DNA from: Eutypella sp. D-1
Taxonomy: Eukaryota > Ascomycota > Sordariomycetes > Xylariales > Diatrypaceae
Direction of reading: 5' to 3'
NCBI GenBank assembly: GCA_023313575.1
Contig: JAJTTP010000011.1
Span: 1,364,001 to 1,428,000 of the forward strand
DNA: 64,000 nt
Within the stretch, counting starts at the first letter, position 1, and every line of letters starts with the position of its first letter. Positions 47,434-58,240 of the stretch are shown piece after piece. The notes below the pieces were generated by a model. That model saw nothing but the letters and a program-made list of their open reading frames with translations, ran no database searches and was not told where the DNA came from. The position numbers and the translations under genes are program-made.

Positions 47434-48009
47434 TCAAGTTCCAATCTCCACCTTCTCCCATTCATCCCACCACACATCTTGTATAAGCTCCCTTGAATCC
47501 CTGAGCTTAATGTGTTCCACACCCCCTATCTGAAGCGCCAGCCTTCGCCACTCATCGGCGCCCACGTCGGGTATCTCGAAGGCTGGGGTTTCCCTTCTAA
47601 TAGCACCAGCGCCGAATTCTTCATGTAGGAATCGCCGTTCGTCCATCGCAACTACCTTCTCAAGATACGGGTGGGTGAATCCATCACCGAAAGGACGCTT
47701 CTTGCCCTCCACTGAAGGTATGATCTTGCACCTGACCAGCGCTACGCCATCAGCTTCCCGTAGAAGCCTCCTAGCTGCTCTGTCGTCTTGCGGAGAACAG
47801 GTAGCGGATAATTCCGCCGCCGCCGTGTCGGGGCCGGGGAGGTGGATCTGGATGTACTCCACAATGCCAAACTCGAGGAACCACGGCACAACGACACCGG
47901 CATGTCTATGCCACGCGCGACTGAATTCTTCATGCGTTATTCCAGGCTTTCGAAAGAGCGGCCCACCTAGTGAAACAAGAGGTTCGCCGTCATGCCCTAG
48001 ATTTGACAT
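47434..48009 (-). CDS. EthD-domain protein
   Basis: Single-exon frame of 191 residues from ATG 48009. The N-terminal half has the EthD pattern: a strand, then FRKPGITHEEFSRAWHRHAG (the R/K-K-PG-x-T/S-x-EEF motif and the downstream H), then EYIQIHLPGP, where the family usually has Y-x-Q-x-H. The second half contains a paired module with AMDERRFLHEEFG. EthD proteins are small dimeric alpha/beta-barrel enzymes or binding proteins. In fungi they are often annotated as dehydratases and occur in polyketide or catabolic pathways. It is the last of three minus-strand metabolic genes (with the acyltransferase and the 2-hydroxyacid dehydrogenase), which hints at a shared pathway but does not prove it. 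An additional upstream exon cannot be ruled out. Confidence 0.8.
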   Translation of the reverse strand: MSNLGHDGEPLVSLGGPLFRKPGITHEEFSRAWHRHAGVVVPWFLEFGIVEYIQIHLPGPDTAAAELSATCSPQDDRAARRLLREADGVALVRCKIIPSVEGKKRPFGDGFTHPYLEKVVAMDERRFLHEEFGAGAIRRETPAFEIPDVGADEWRRLALQIGGVEHIKLRDSRELIQDVWWDEWEKVEIGT

Positions 48010-48472
48010 CTCTTACGTCGAGGCTACTTGTCTTTGACGTTGATTTTATGGAGGTAAGCAAGTTCGACTTTGGCTTGGTTGCTATTCATGAAAGAAAGGC
48101 AGAAAAGACATTAGCTGTGATATGTTCACGTGGTATTTACTTTTAATAAAGTATTTATTGATTGTCAATATCTGCTAGATTTGTGCGCTGCTGACGCCAG
48201 CTCTACCCGTGCCCATCTACCGCCTTGCTCCTCCTTTCGAAACTACGATAATATTAGTAAGCACGATCTGTAGTTATTACTCAACATGGTGAGTGTCGCG
48301 ATACAAAGCTCGAATTAGCTGGCCCAAATTAAACTAGAAATGGCAGGCCGGTATAGAACGCCCCAAGAAATAAGCAGAGCACCAATCATGACCTATTCCT
48401 TTGATGAGATGCTAGTTCTCAAGCGTACGTCGATACGACATGTTATACCAAGATTCCTGCTCGAATAGACCT
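48010..48472. other. Intergenic, 0.46 kb
   Basis: Promoter of the EthD gene and 3' flank of the acyltransferase gene; A/T-leaning, nothing specific seen. Confidence 0.5.
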
Positions 48473-50106
48473 TCACTTAGTTCCACTGCACAGTCTCCTC
48501 TGTAGCCACGCTGAAAGTTTGACAGATGGCGTATCAACGAATCTCCATGTCAGGTCGGCGACCCAGATCGCAGCAGCCCAGAAAACCAGTGCCGTCGCAG
48601 CGACGACGACGATGTACTGCGCGTCGGCATTGGGTTCTACCGAGTCAACCAAGGCCTTGCCGAGAAACCATCCTAGGCTCTGGAGGATCAAGCCGTGCAC
48701 CAGGTATAGTGAAAAAGAGATGCGGCCGAGGTAGGCAGCCACTCGATTGGTGAACAATGTTTTCTGTAGGACTGGCGGCGACCGGTCTACCGCAAGCACA
48801 AGCGCTACCGACGCCTGTGCCAGCCAAAAGCTCTCCGGCACCCCAGCCATGAAATAACTCGCCGGGATTAGACTCGCCAAGGTCCGGTAACCGGCGGCAC
48901 TGGCCCCACCTTGCGCGATGCTCGGCATACTGAGCACGAAGAGAGATATGAGAAGGCAAAGAACGGAGAAAACAAGCCTCAGAGGTCGACAAACGGCCAT
49001 GGTCGTCCACCATGAACAGATTGTGTCGATTAAGCGAGGTTTTACATCAAATGCGTGCAGACTGATGTTCTGATTGTCATCGGTGGAGACCTCGTCATCA
49101 CCACTATTGTCTTGATCGAAGTAAAGCCTCAGGGCCGCCACCAACATGCCACCACAGAAAAGAAATTCAGGAAGATGAGCGAAAAGCAAACAATATGCAG
49201 AGACTGCAGACACTATAATGATCCGGGTGCAAGGGCTGCAGCTTGCGAGAGCTAGTAGCAACGCGAAGACGACGAACGAGCTGCGAAACTCGACGGGGAG
49301 GGTCCAGAGGGGCTCGTTGTAGACCCACCGCCGCTGACCGACACCAAAGGGGTCACATAGGTGCATCATGAACATGGCGTAGTCCCCGAACTGTGCCCAG
49401 ATAGTGTCAAAGTGCGGCATGGGCAGAGTGGGCGTGGCGGTACCGGGGATCCCATTGCCATCGCCGAAGAATCTCAGGTACGTCATCAGCATCGAGGCGA
49501 AGCAGACCGCCGCAGCGGGTGCGAAAAGCCGCGTATGCCGCCGCAGGGCTGCTGATGCCAGGGTACTGTATGTGGACTCGAGCTTGCCCTGTCGGAGCAG
49601 CTTTAATGGCTTGAAGTTCAGCGCGTATCCGGATATGACGAAGAATACATAGACGTTAGGCAGCCCGGACACCGTTAGCCGTATGATCGGTAGCTGGATG
49701 AAGTGATCACCGGAACCCTTCCAGCCATTATGGATGTCCCATGAGAAGAAAAGTAGTGACATGTGATGCCAGACGACGAAGAAGGCCGCGATTCCTCGTA
49801 GACCATCTTGTATCTGTTAGCATATCTTGCGGTTTATCTGTCTTGCCCCCTGATGCTCTTACCTAGCCACGCCGTAGGGTGATTACTTCGCCTTCCTGGC
49901 CTTTCAAAATTTCCACTCTGAAAAAAGCTCGGTGAGAGTATTATTAGTATTCCTAACAACCCCGATGTCACTCTTGCGATTGTTTTGCGTTCCCGTGGAG
50001 AAGGTGCGAGTAGCTGGTCCTCAAAGTCCACCGCGGCGGCTAGGCTTAAGCTGTCCCCCTTTTCTAGGTGGGGCGAGTCATCGGCTATAGGTTGATATTC
50101 TGCCAT
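48473..50106 (-). CDS. Acyltransferase 3 family membrane protein
   Basis: Two exons on the minus strand, 50106-49863 and 49806-48473 (525 residues), joined across a 56-nt intron that restores TAWLDGLRGIAAFFVVWHHM. That is the family hallmark, with the likely catalytic His pair. The start is ATG 50106 (MAEYQPIADD); the open frame upstream of it has no ATG. About ten hydrophobic helices follow, including NVYVFFVISGYAL, the LWTLPVEFRSSFVVFALLLA block with a conserved Glu, and GRISFSLYLVHGLILQSLGW near the C-terminus. The family transfers acyl groups to sugars, sterols, antibiotics or cell-wall components at a membrane; the substrate here is unknown. Within exon 1, a 54-nt stretch with GTGACA...TTTCAG borders could be an optional in-frame intron, but its translation (LLGILIILSPSFFQ) looks like genuine family sequence. 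Confidence 0.88.
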
Positions 50107-50715
50107 ACTTGCGCCTAGACGCACACGCTGGGGTCGAGGAGGTTTAGCATGATGAAGTTCACGATGGCCCTGGGCCTAATATGTTCAGAAAGAACACGTG
50201 TGTTACCAGGGATTCACTTGCTAGGTTGAAATATGACAGAGAGCGGTGATGGTCCCTGTGGGAACTACATCAAAATGGAGAGAAGTAGGCAGATTAAAAT
50301 ATAAGAAAATACTCTACCAGCCTACGATGGAGATGAGACATTACATTCCATACGGGCGACACTCGGCGGGAAGTTTTCTCGGAGATCTCAATCTTAAGAC
50401 ATCACGCCAACCTAGAAGAAGAGCGCAACTTTCGAGGAACTTCGGCAGACAAAATATCTAGACATAGATGTGATCTTATGCATGAAACATAGAGGTTGGT
50501 ATACGATGATCTTGCATTTACGTATGCATCACTAGCCATTTCCTTGCTTTTGGTTGCCCGTGCCTTATCATCGATACCCCGTCAAAGACATGGTAGTATG
50601 AGACGATGATAGAGGGACCTATCTCTAGAAACTTACAACTTCACCCTAATTTCTTTTTCTATAGTGTCTAAATCGACAGACTCGCCCAAAAGTTTATGCT
50701 GAAGTGCAGCGGTAT
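50107..50715. other. Intergenic, 0.6 kb
   Basis: Promoter of the acyltransferase gene and 3' flank of the dehydrogenase gene. No feature recognised. Confidence 0.5.
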
Positions 50716-52280
50716 TTATCTATCGAGACTATTAGTGGGGGGATATGTGGCTGTCCGAAGAGTACCTACATGTCTAGGGTTTAGTTCTGATGTACGTTGG
50801 ACTCCAAGTAACCGCATTGCTGTCACCGTCTCATCGGCTAAGACTATGATGTTTGTTAGCTTCAGAATGGCTGAATGGGTGGCCAATTTTAGGCGTGAAC
50901 TCACTCTGCAACACCCTCTCCACCCCCTCGGTACCCCCTACCGTTAATCCATAGAGGGCTGGGCGCCCGATACCGACTCCCTTGGCGCCTAGAGCCAAAG
51001 CTTTCACGACGTCTGTACCCCTCTTGATCCCACCGTCAATGAGGACATCTACCTTATCAAACACCTGAGGGCAGAACTTCCTCATTTCTAAGAGGACCTG
51101 TACCGGCGTCGTGGTCGTGTCTAGCGCCCTACCTCCGTGATTCGAGATGAAAATTCCCTTCACAGACGGAAAATGCGTCGCGGCGTATGCATCTTCCCAC
51201 GTCTGGATTCCTTTCAAGACAATTGGAAGACTCGTATGTTTTCCCAGCCAGTCTAGGGTCTTATGCCACGTCAGGCCCCCTTGAGTACCCCAGGCTTGTG
51301 GCTCACCGCCGCTAGCGACCTCGGCCATCTTGAAGCGTTCGTCCGCCTCGCGTTTTCCGGGGAAGGGGGCGTCCAACGTCAAGACAATGAATTTGATCTC
51401 CGGGATCCGCCGGATCTGCGCCAGGGTTCGCTCGGTAGCAGCAATGTCCTTCAGCACGTACAGCTGCCACGCGAACGTGGTGGAGGGCCCCGCCTGTACG
51501 ATCTCGGACGGGGACATCGATGCGTTCTTGCTTATGATCTGCAGCGCCTTGAGCTTGGAGCATGCTGCGGCGATTCCTGCCTCGCCCAAAGGGTGACCGA
51601 ACCGTGCCCGCGCCGCCGGGGAGACAAAGATGGGCAAGCCTACTTCATTGCCAAGAATCGTCGTAGCCAGCGAGCATTTCGTGCAGTCCACGAAAACGCG
51701 CGGTCGTAATAAGATGGAGCGGAAAATCTGATTATTCTCATGCTTCGTAACCTCGTCATCAGAAGCAGAGACGTAATACGAGATCGCTTTTGGAGAAAGC
51801 TGCTGCATCGCGTACGACTCCATTTCTACGACACTCAGTATCGTAGCCATTGGCGGTGAAGTTGTTATTTGGGCATCTTTAACTCGTTGATGGGAATCAT
51901 CATGGGAAGCCTCTGCTTGCTCAACTTCACCTAAACATTGCTCAGGAACTAGCTGTTCTTCTAATATCTCCACTGGATGAGCTGAATCAAATGCAGAAGT
52001 TGCGTCGCGACCCGCATTCCGCAAGAGAACGCCTTTGCCGCCGGGATGCTTCGAGACAAAAGTAGTAATCTATATTTTAGAAAAAGCCATTAGATTTTAA
52101 TAATTCACGTCATCGCTGGCTCGTCAGTTGCTCACGTCGTAGACTTTCCCATGTAATACCATCCAGCAGTCCCCCTCAGATGCATGCTCATTCACTACTG
52201 CAATTAGACGACCGCCCACGCAGAATCAAGTTAGGGAAAGGTGCTTACTCACCTTGCGAAAGGGTCCACCTTCTAGCCAT
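50716..52280 (-). CDS. Cytochrome b5/FMN 2-hydroxyacid dehydrogenase (cytochrome b2-like L-lactate dehydrogenase)
   Basis: Four exons on the minus strand: 52280-52253, 52197-52136, 52069-50905 and 50843-50716 (460 residues). The first two are tiny but close exactly in phase and complete a cytochrome b5 domain: WTLSQVVNEHASEGDCWMVL, then HGKVYD|ITTFVSKHPGG. The heme ligands are His38 (HPGG) and His61. A linker leads to the FMN-binding TIM barrel. Tyr is present in AISYYVSASDDE, Asp in LTLDAPFPGKREADERFK, Lys316 in LPIVLKGI and catalytic His341/Arg344 in ISNHGGRALD; then come DVLIDGGIKRGTDV and GAKGVGIGRPALYG. The final exon gives LADETVTAMRLLGVQ, usual for the family. The enzyme oxidises L-lactate or a related 2-hydroxyacid. 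Yeast cytochrome b2 has a mitochondrial presequence; this protein starts directly with the b5 domain, so a cytosolic location is likely. It is divergent from the beta-mannosidase. Confidence 0.93.
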
Positions 52281-53378
52281 GACGAACGGATTCGGCAATG
52301 TCAAGCCCTTCTTCAAGCGACACCCTGTCCTATCGTCTTTCGATGGGAATAGCAGTAAAAAAACCAACTAATTGATCTGAGTCCAGTTCACGAATAGGCC
52401 CATATGCCACATAGGACTGTAGCATTCCGCTCTACTTCGTATGTGTGCGCCAAACGCGTCGTTCTTTTGGAGTCTTATAGCGTGGGCCCTCATATATAGC
52501 CAATCGTCATATCGTGAATTAAGATTACTGCTCTGAACCCGTGAATTACGTATGGGGACGTCCGGCAACTATCCGCGACATTGATCAACTATAACTTTGC
52601 AAGGATATTTTACGTTAGCGGTCTCCACTGTGTCTCACTGTAAACTCACTATAACTATGTGTATTATCTCACAGAATCTGTATGGGAATATACATATTCC
52701 CTGCTTACGTTCCGATAAACGAAGCTATCACCACTTGCTTGTTCCTTTCCTTACAATTTGTATAGGACTGTACATATGGCGTCCCCAGTGGAGACCTCGG
52801 GACTATGGGATCACTAATGTCAAATACCTTGGCAACCTGTATATGCTACTTAGTATAAGTGGACCGACAAGCGCTTATTGTCTACCCCTGAATGCTAACC
52901 TAACCGATACTTGGCGCCGCCGCATTTCCATACCCCGCATCCAACTTCAGATTTGCTACTCCCAAAATGGTCGCGACTGTCTTCCGTCGCCGGCCTCTTC
53001 CGCGGCCGATCGGTATTGTAGGGGCCGAATTGTGCATCCATAGGTGCTTATACAGAATGTGACACCGGATAATACCCGCCGAACTCGGCTATTCAAGCCG
53101 AGTTCGAACCATCCCCAGGCTTGGTTTTTCAAAGATCTCCTAACCAGGCCTACGCCGCGATCAACGTTACATTATCATGTGGATACTAGAGCTCTAGGCT
53201 TCTCTTGCCTAGGTATGCCCAACGCTGCGGAGAACTTCTTCGCCATTAAGGACAGAGTTGAAAGTGAAGGGGAGTACTAAGAGCCTACCTCGTTGTTACT
53301 CTCACCTAAGTAGCTTGTACTGAATCCATAACCTTTTGACCTGAAATACGGATTCTTCACGACAAACGCAACTCCACC
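52281..53378. other. Divergent intergenic region, 1.1 kb
   Basis: Shared upstream region of the hydroxyacid dehydrogenase (-) and beta-mannosidase (+). A 148-codon frame at 52597-53043 has no recognisable content. A perfect hairpin lies at 53080-53106 (separate entry). Confidence 0.5.
53080..53106. promoter_or_regulatory. Perfect inverted repeat upstream of beta-mannosidase
   Basis: Arms CGAACTCGGCT and AGCCGAGTTCG are exact complements (11 bp) around a 5-nt loop, ATTCA. It lies 273 bp before the beta-mannosidase ATG. The inner part reads CGG-N9-CCG, the everted/inverted triplet layout used by Zn2Cys6 regulators. Binding by any factor is inference. Confidence 0.5.
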
Positions 53379-56367
53379 ATGATTCTCTCAAAACAGCTCC
53401 TCAATGAAGGATGGGAGTTCCGCCAACAGGATGATGACTCCTCAGACCCTTGGTTACCGGTCCATAAGGTCCCCACCGAGGTTCATATTGATCTTCTGGC
53501 GAACAAGAAGTGAGAGGCCTGCTCTATCCACGGGGTACCGAGATCTCCTAGCCGCTACCGGCTTGTGTGCTGATGATATACAGGATCCAAGACCCCTTCC
53601 TTGATTTAAATGAGCTCTCTGCACGATGGGTTGCGGAAAAAGCCTGGGTCTACAGGACTCAATTCAGGAGACCCACGAAAGATGAAACTAGTGAATCCGC
53701 AATGACGGACGTAGTCTTTGAGGGGCTCGACACGTTCGCCACAGTCCTTCTCAATGGTACTGAGATCTTGAAGTCTGAGAACATGTTCGTGTCGCACAGG
53801 GTCAATATTTCAGGCTTGCTTAAAGATGAGAATGTCCTAGAGATCACATTTGATTCCGCAATGCTGCGAGGTCGGGAACTTGTAAAGGAGCACAGCCACG
53901 AGCACGTGTTCTATGTCCGGCAGACGGACATCGGCAGAATGCCTGTCCGGAAGGCCCAGTACCACTGGGGATGGGATTGGGGACCAATCCTTACCACAGC
54001 TGGGCCTTGGCGACCGGTCTATCTAGAACAGTATCAAGTGAGGATAGCTGATGTCTGGGCTCAAATGGAAGTAAGCCCGGACCTGAAGACATGTTCTGGT
54101 CGATTGTTCGCGACAGTGGATGGTGCAACTGCGGGATCTCAGAAGGTAACGCTTTCCCTTGTCCTAGATGGGAAGACAATATTTGAGAAGGTTTGCGATG
54201 TCGATGAGAATGGCTTGGTGCAGGCCGAGCTCACCCTGTCAGGTCCACAATTGTGGTACCCGCACGGCTATGGACCTCAGACCCGATACGAACTCAAGGC
54301 AACAGTCGACTCATATGATACCAAGTCAAAGCTTATTGGCTTCAGACGGACGGAGTTGATACAAGAGGAGGATGACTATGGAAAGTCATTCTATTTTCGA
54401 ATCAATGGACATGACGTATTTGCTGGTGGTTCCTGTTGGATCCCGGGGGATAGTTTCGTCTCCCAGATTTCAGCACAGAGATATCGTGATTGGATGAAAC
54501 TCATGGTCGAAGGAAACCAAATCATGGTCAGAGTTTGGGGAGGTAAGTTCGTACTTTCGTAGGCTGCATTGCAAGTTTTCTACCCCAATTACCACACCTC
54601 CCGAACATATCTCGCATCCAGCAGAATCCAGGTGTTACCAATCATGAATTAACTACTAATATACCTTCTATCCAGGTGGTATTTACGAGGCCGAGGCAAT
54701 GATTGATGCATGCGACGAATTTGGGATCCTAGTATGGCACGATTTCCAGTTTGCGTGTGGGAGTTACCCGACGTATCCTTCTTACCTGAAAAGCGTTGAA
54801 GAAGAAGCAAGACAAAATGTGCGATCATTCCGGGCGCACCCATCCCTCCTAATTTGGGCCGGGAACAACGAGGACTATCAAGTCCAGGAGCGATATAAAC
54901 TAGACTACGACTACGAAGACAAGGATCCGGAATCATGGCTCAAATCTTCTTTCCCCGCCCGGTACATATACGAGTACTTGTTGCCAAAGATCGTCAAAGA
55001 AGAAGATCCATTGGCCATTTACCATCCGAGCAGCCCGTGGGGAGACGGGAAACCAACCGCTGATCCTACAGTTGGCGACATTCACCAATGGAACCGTATG
55101 TATTTCTCACATCTCATGTCAAGCCCTGAAGCAATCATAACTAACATCCACCAGTATGGCACGGGGCGATGCACAGGTATCAAGAATGTGAGAAGCTTGG
55201 GGGCCGCTTCGTTAGCGAATTCGGCATGGAAGGGTATCCACATCTGGAAACGCTTCGGGGCGCAATCACCGACCCTCAACAGCAGCATCCCGGATCCATG
55301 ACGATGGACTTCCACAACAAGGCCATCGACCACGAGCGCCGTATGATAACCTACGTTACCGAAAACTTTCTTGTAAAGTACGACTTGCCATCGTACACGC
55401 ATCTCACACAGGTAGTCCAGGCCGAAACCATGCACATGGTCTACAAGACCTGGAGACGGGACTGGGGTAAGGGGGGATCCCGCAAGTGCGGGGGTATCCT
55501 CGTGTGGCAGCTGAACGATTGTTGGCCCACTATAAGCTGGGCCATCGTCGACTACTACCTGGTCAAAAAGCCAGCGTACTATGCTATCTCTAGGGCGCTG
55601 GAACCGATCACTGTAGGTCTCTCGACGCCTTGGCGTGATTGGACTTCAGCCCAGGCGGCTCCAGGACTAAGGACTGGCCACGTGGATCCCAGGGGATTGA
55701 CGAGGCCGGAGAAGTTCGACTTATGGATTGCGAGTAATAGTGTCAGGCCCGTAGACCTTGAACTGATTGTGCGGCTCATATCCATCCGCACGGGCAAGGA
55801 TGTCCATACCCCCCTAAAGCGAGACTCAGTCACTGCCCAGCCAAACAGCACGACTGAAGTTCTTCGTGACCAGCCAATCGAATCCGCCGAACCGAATACC
55901 ATTAGCACTTCTGAGACTTTCAACTTAATGCAGGTAGACTCCATCCTCATCTACGCAGTCATTAAGCGAAACGGCCGCGTCATTGCCAGCGACACATGCT
56001 GGCCTCAGCCATTGAAATATCTGGACTTCTCCGATCGTGGCGTCACGTTCAGGGCCTCTTCCCCCACACAACTCACGATCTCTGCTCTTCGGCCAGTTAA
56101 AGGATTCGTCATCGAGGAGACAAGAGCCATAAAGCTCAGTGATAATGGGTTTGACCGTAAGTGGAACTCCCCTGGTCTTGGAGGGACTACAGAACCCTCC
56201 AATTATATCATGAGACCTATTATTCTCCAAGTTTTACTGACTCGCTTGTTATAGTCATCCCAGGCGAGGATAAAGTGGTAACCGTGTCAGGCACGAGCAT
56301 CGATAGTTTGAGATATACCTTCGTTGGAAGCCCGGAGAGCTCGGTCCTAGTCAACTTGTCAACGTAG
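53379..56367 (+). CDS. mndB: Beta-mannosidase, glycoside hydrolase family 2, cytosolic type
   Basis: Five exons: 53379-53509, 53584-54542, 54676-55095, 55155-56156 and 56255-56367, giving 874 residues with every phase agreeing. It removes terminal beta-1,4-mannose from manno-oligosaccharides and N-glycan cores. The N-terminal jelly roll shows VVFEGLDTFATVLLNGTEI and RKAQYHWGWDWGP, a beta-mannosidase mark. An immunoglobulin-like region includes LWYPHGYGPQTRYEL, and the TIM barrel contains AGGSCWIPGDSF, VRVWGGGIYEAEAM, FGILVWHDFQFACGSYP, acid/base Glu429 in WAGNNEDY and nucleophile Glu525 in VSEFGMEG. GGILVWQLNDCWPTISWAIVD follows. There is no signal peptide, matching the intracellular MndB-type enzymes and unlike the secreted MndA type; the symbol is given on that basis. 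The length is normal. Confidence 0.93.
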
Positions 56368-56631
56368 AAAGCATCCACACATTAATTCTAATACTCACTA
56401 ATTGGAGATACGAAAAAGCCATGAAAGCAGTTCATGTGTCATTGCAGATTCATGTGGAATTAACGAAATAGCAGAACTAGTAGGGTTGAATTGCTTATAA
56501 TATCTTGAATGTACAATTATGTGATAAGGGGTCCTTGAAGTTTATGTAACCCGCACTCTATGATGCCAGTTCGGATTCTTCTAGAGATACATCTCAATGG
56601 CCGAAAGGAAGTGCTAGGCCCGCGCTCGGTG

Positions 56632-56895
56632 TCAGTCTTTACCCAAGACCTTTCGGGCTATAGTTGAGAGGATAGAAGCCTGTCCTTCTTTCGTCTTCGC
56701 TTCTTTCTCCTCTCTATCTCTTTGCTTTTTCGCGTCTTTGTCTTGACGATCCTTCTGCTTCTTCGCCTCCACACGACAAAACTGGCAGATTCTATAGACC
56801 TCTCGGGTGTTTAAGTTGATAAACAGATCGATCCGCAGTCTTCGCCGACAATACTTGCAGATCTTAAATTGCTCATCGCGGTTGTGGTCCAACAT
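56632..56895 (-). CDS. Small four-cysteine (zinc-ribbon-like) protein
   Basis: Single 87-residue frame from ATG 56895. The N-terminal half holds two CxxC pairs, CKYCRRRLRIDLFINLNTRE and then CQFCR, at a spacing suited to one zinc ion. The C-terminal half is a highly charged Lys/Glu/Arg/Asp helix (AKKQKDRQDKDAKKQRDREE), followed by a short hydrophobic end. I do not recognise a named family, though CxxC-x(n)-CxxCR followed by a charged helix occurs in many small proteins of ascomycetes. It converges with the beta-mannosidase gene and sits only about 350 bp from the RIP-mutated block, yet it has no stops and normal base composition. Function unknown; it could be a gene or an old piece of a mobile element. 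Confidence 0.55.
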   Translation of the reverse strand: MLDHNRDEQFKICKYCRRRLRIDLFINLNTREVYRICQFCRVEAKKQKDRQDKDAKKQRDREEKEAKTKEGQASILSTIARKVLGKD

Positions 56896-57180
56896 GGTAT
56901 CTTAACAATGGTGTAGGTTCTGTTGCTTGAGTGTATTGGGTATGCACTATAAAGCGGTATCGATGAAGGGAAGTTAATAAGGACTTATTAGAAAAGATAG
57001 CGTTATTATATGCACCCAACACAAAGAGCCTGCTCACCATGAACAGCTAACAAAGATATTGTAAGCTTTGTTCTTGTTGGTAGGTACGTACGTAAAGGAA
57101 AGAGATAACAAATAATAATAATGAAAGGTGGTGAGACTGGTGTGGTATTCTGGTCTAAGGTCTATCTATTTATCTGAAAG

Positions 57181-57203
57181 GGATACGGGCAAAGCCCGTA
57201 TCC
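57181..57203. repeat. Perfect hairpin near the A/T-block border
   Basis: Arms GGATACGGGC and GCCCGTATCC are exact complements (10 bp) around the loop AAA. It stands about 60 nt before the sharp drop into A/T-rich DNA. Terminal hairpins of Helitron-type elements look similar, but no CTRR end or helicase remnant was identified. Confidence 0.7.
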
Positions 57204-58240
57204 TTATATAAACGGGAGATAGGTATATAGGTACATTTTATTGGTATATGGGTCCATACTAATAACCATTAATAATTAATATTTATTTTATTTTATTTTA
57301 TAATTAAATAATTACGAAATATTATTAATATAAAAAATAAACGAATAAATAAGTAAATAAATAAATAAATAATTAAGTAATAAACGTTAATGGTATTATT
57401 TTTATTTCACTTATTTTTTTAGTTTTAAAATAATTTAGTTATTTTTAATAAGCGTTTTTATAACCTTATTAAAGGTGGCCTTTATTATAATGTCGGCAAA
57501 ATTACAGATGTTATGGATTTATCGAATATTATTAATCCTTTTATTCTTATAAGATTATTTTAATATTATTAAATTAATTATTAGTTTTTTTTTATTAATA
57601 TTGCTTATTTATATTAAGTATTAATATAAAGAGAAAAAGTTAATATATAAAACTAATAAGGCCCGGGGAAGTAATAAACGTATTAAGATAATATTTAACG
57701 TATAATATAAAATATATTTTATTAATTAAAACGTTATAAGTAATGCGTTTATATTTAATAAATAATTAATAAATAATATTGCTTTTAATATTAAGCTTAT
57801 TATTATAATCCTTTAATTTTTTATTGCTTAAAATAATAATATAACCGATTTACGAATTTATATTTTTATTATTAATAAATAAATTATTAACGAAAATATA
57901 TAATTTTAACTTAATAAAGTTTAATTCGATATAATTAAGTCCGCGATTTTTATTATTTATTTATTATTTAATTTTAATATTTAATATTTTAACTTTTTTA
58001 AAACCGGGCTTAACGTGTTATATTGCCGTGGAATAATTAAACGCGGCCTTTAATTAATAAATGGAAAAGATATAAGCTTTACGTATTTATTATTTAACGT
58101 ATTTTTTTATTAATTTTTAAAAAGGTGTTTTTAAATTTAAAAGTTTTAATTTTTCGGCTTATCCTTTTTATATGGTAAATAGTTTATGTTTACGGACGAT
58201 AATTCGTAAACCGTTAAAATCTTCGATCGATCCGTTTTTA

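Noticed and set aside
52597..53043. 148-codon frame in the divergent promoter
   Set aside because: No recognisable domain; lies in the intergenic region between two well-supported genes.
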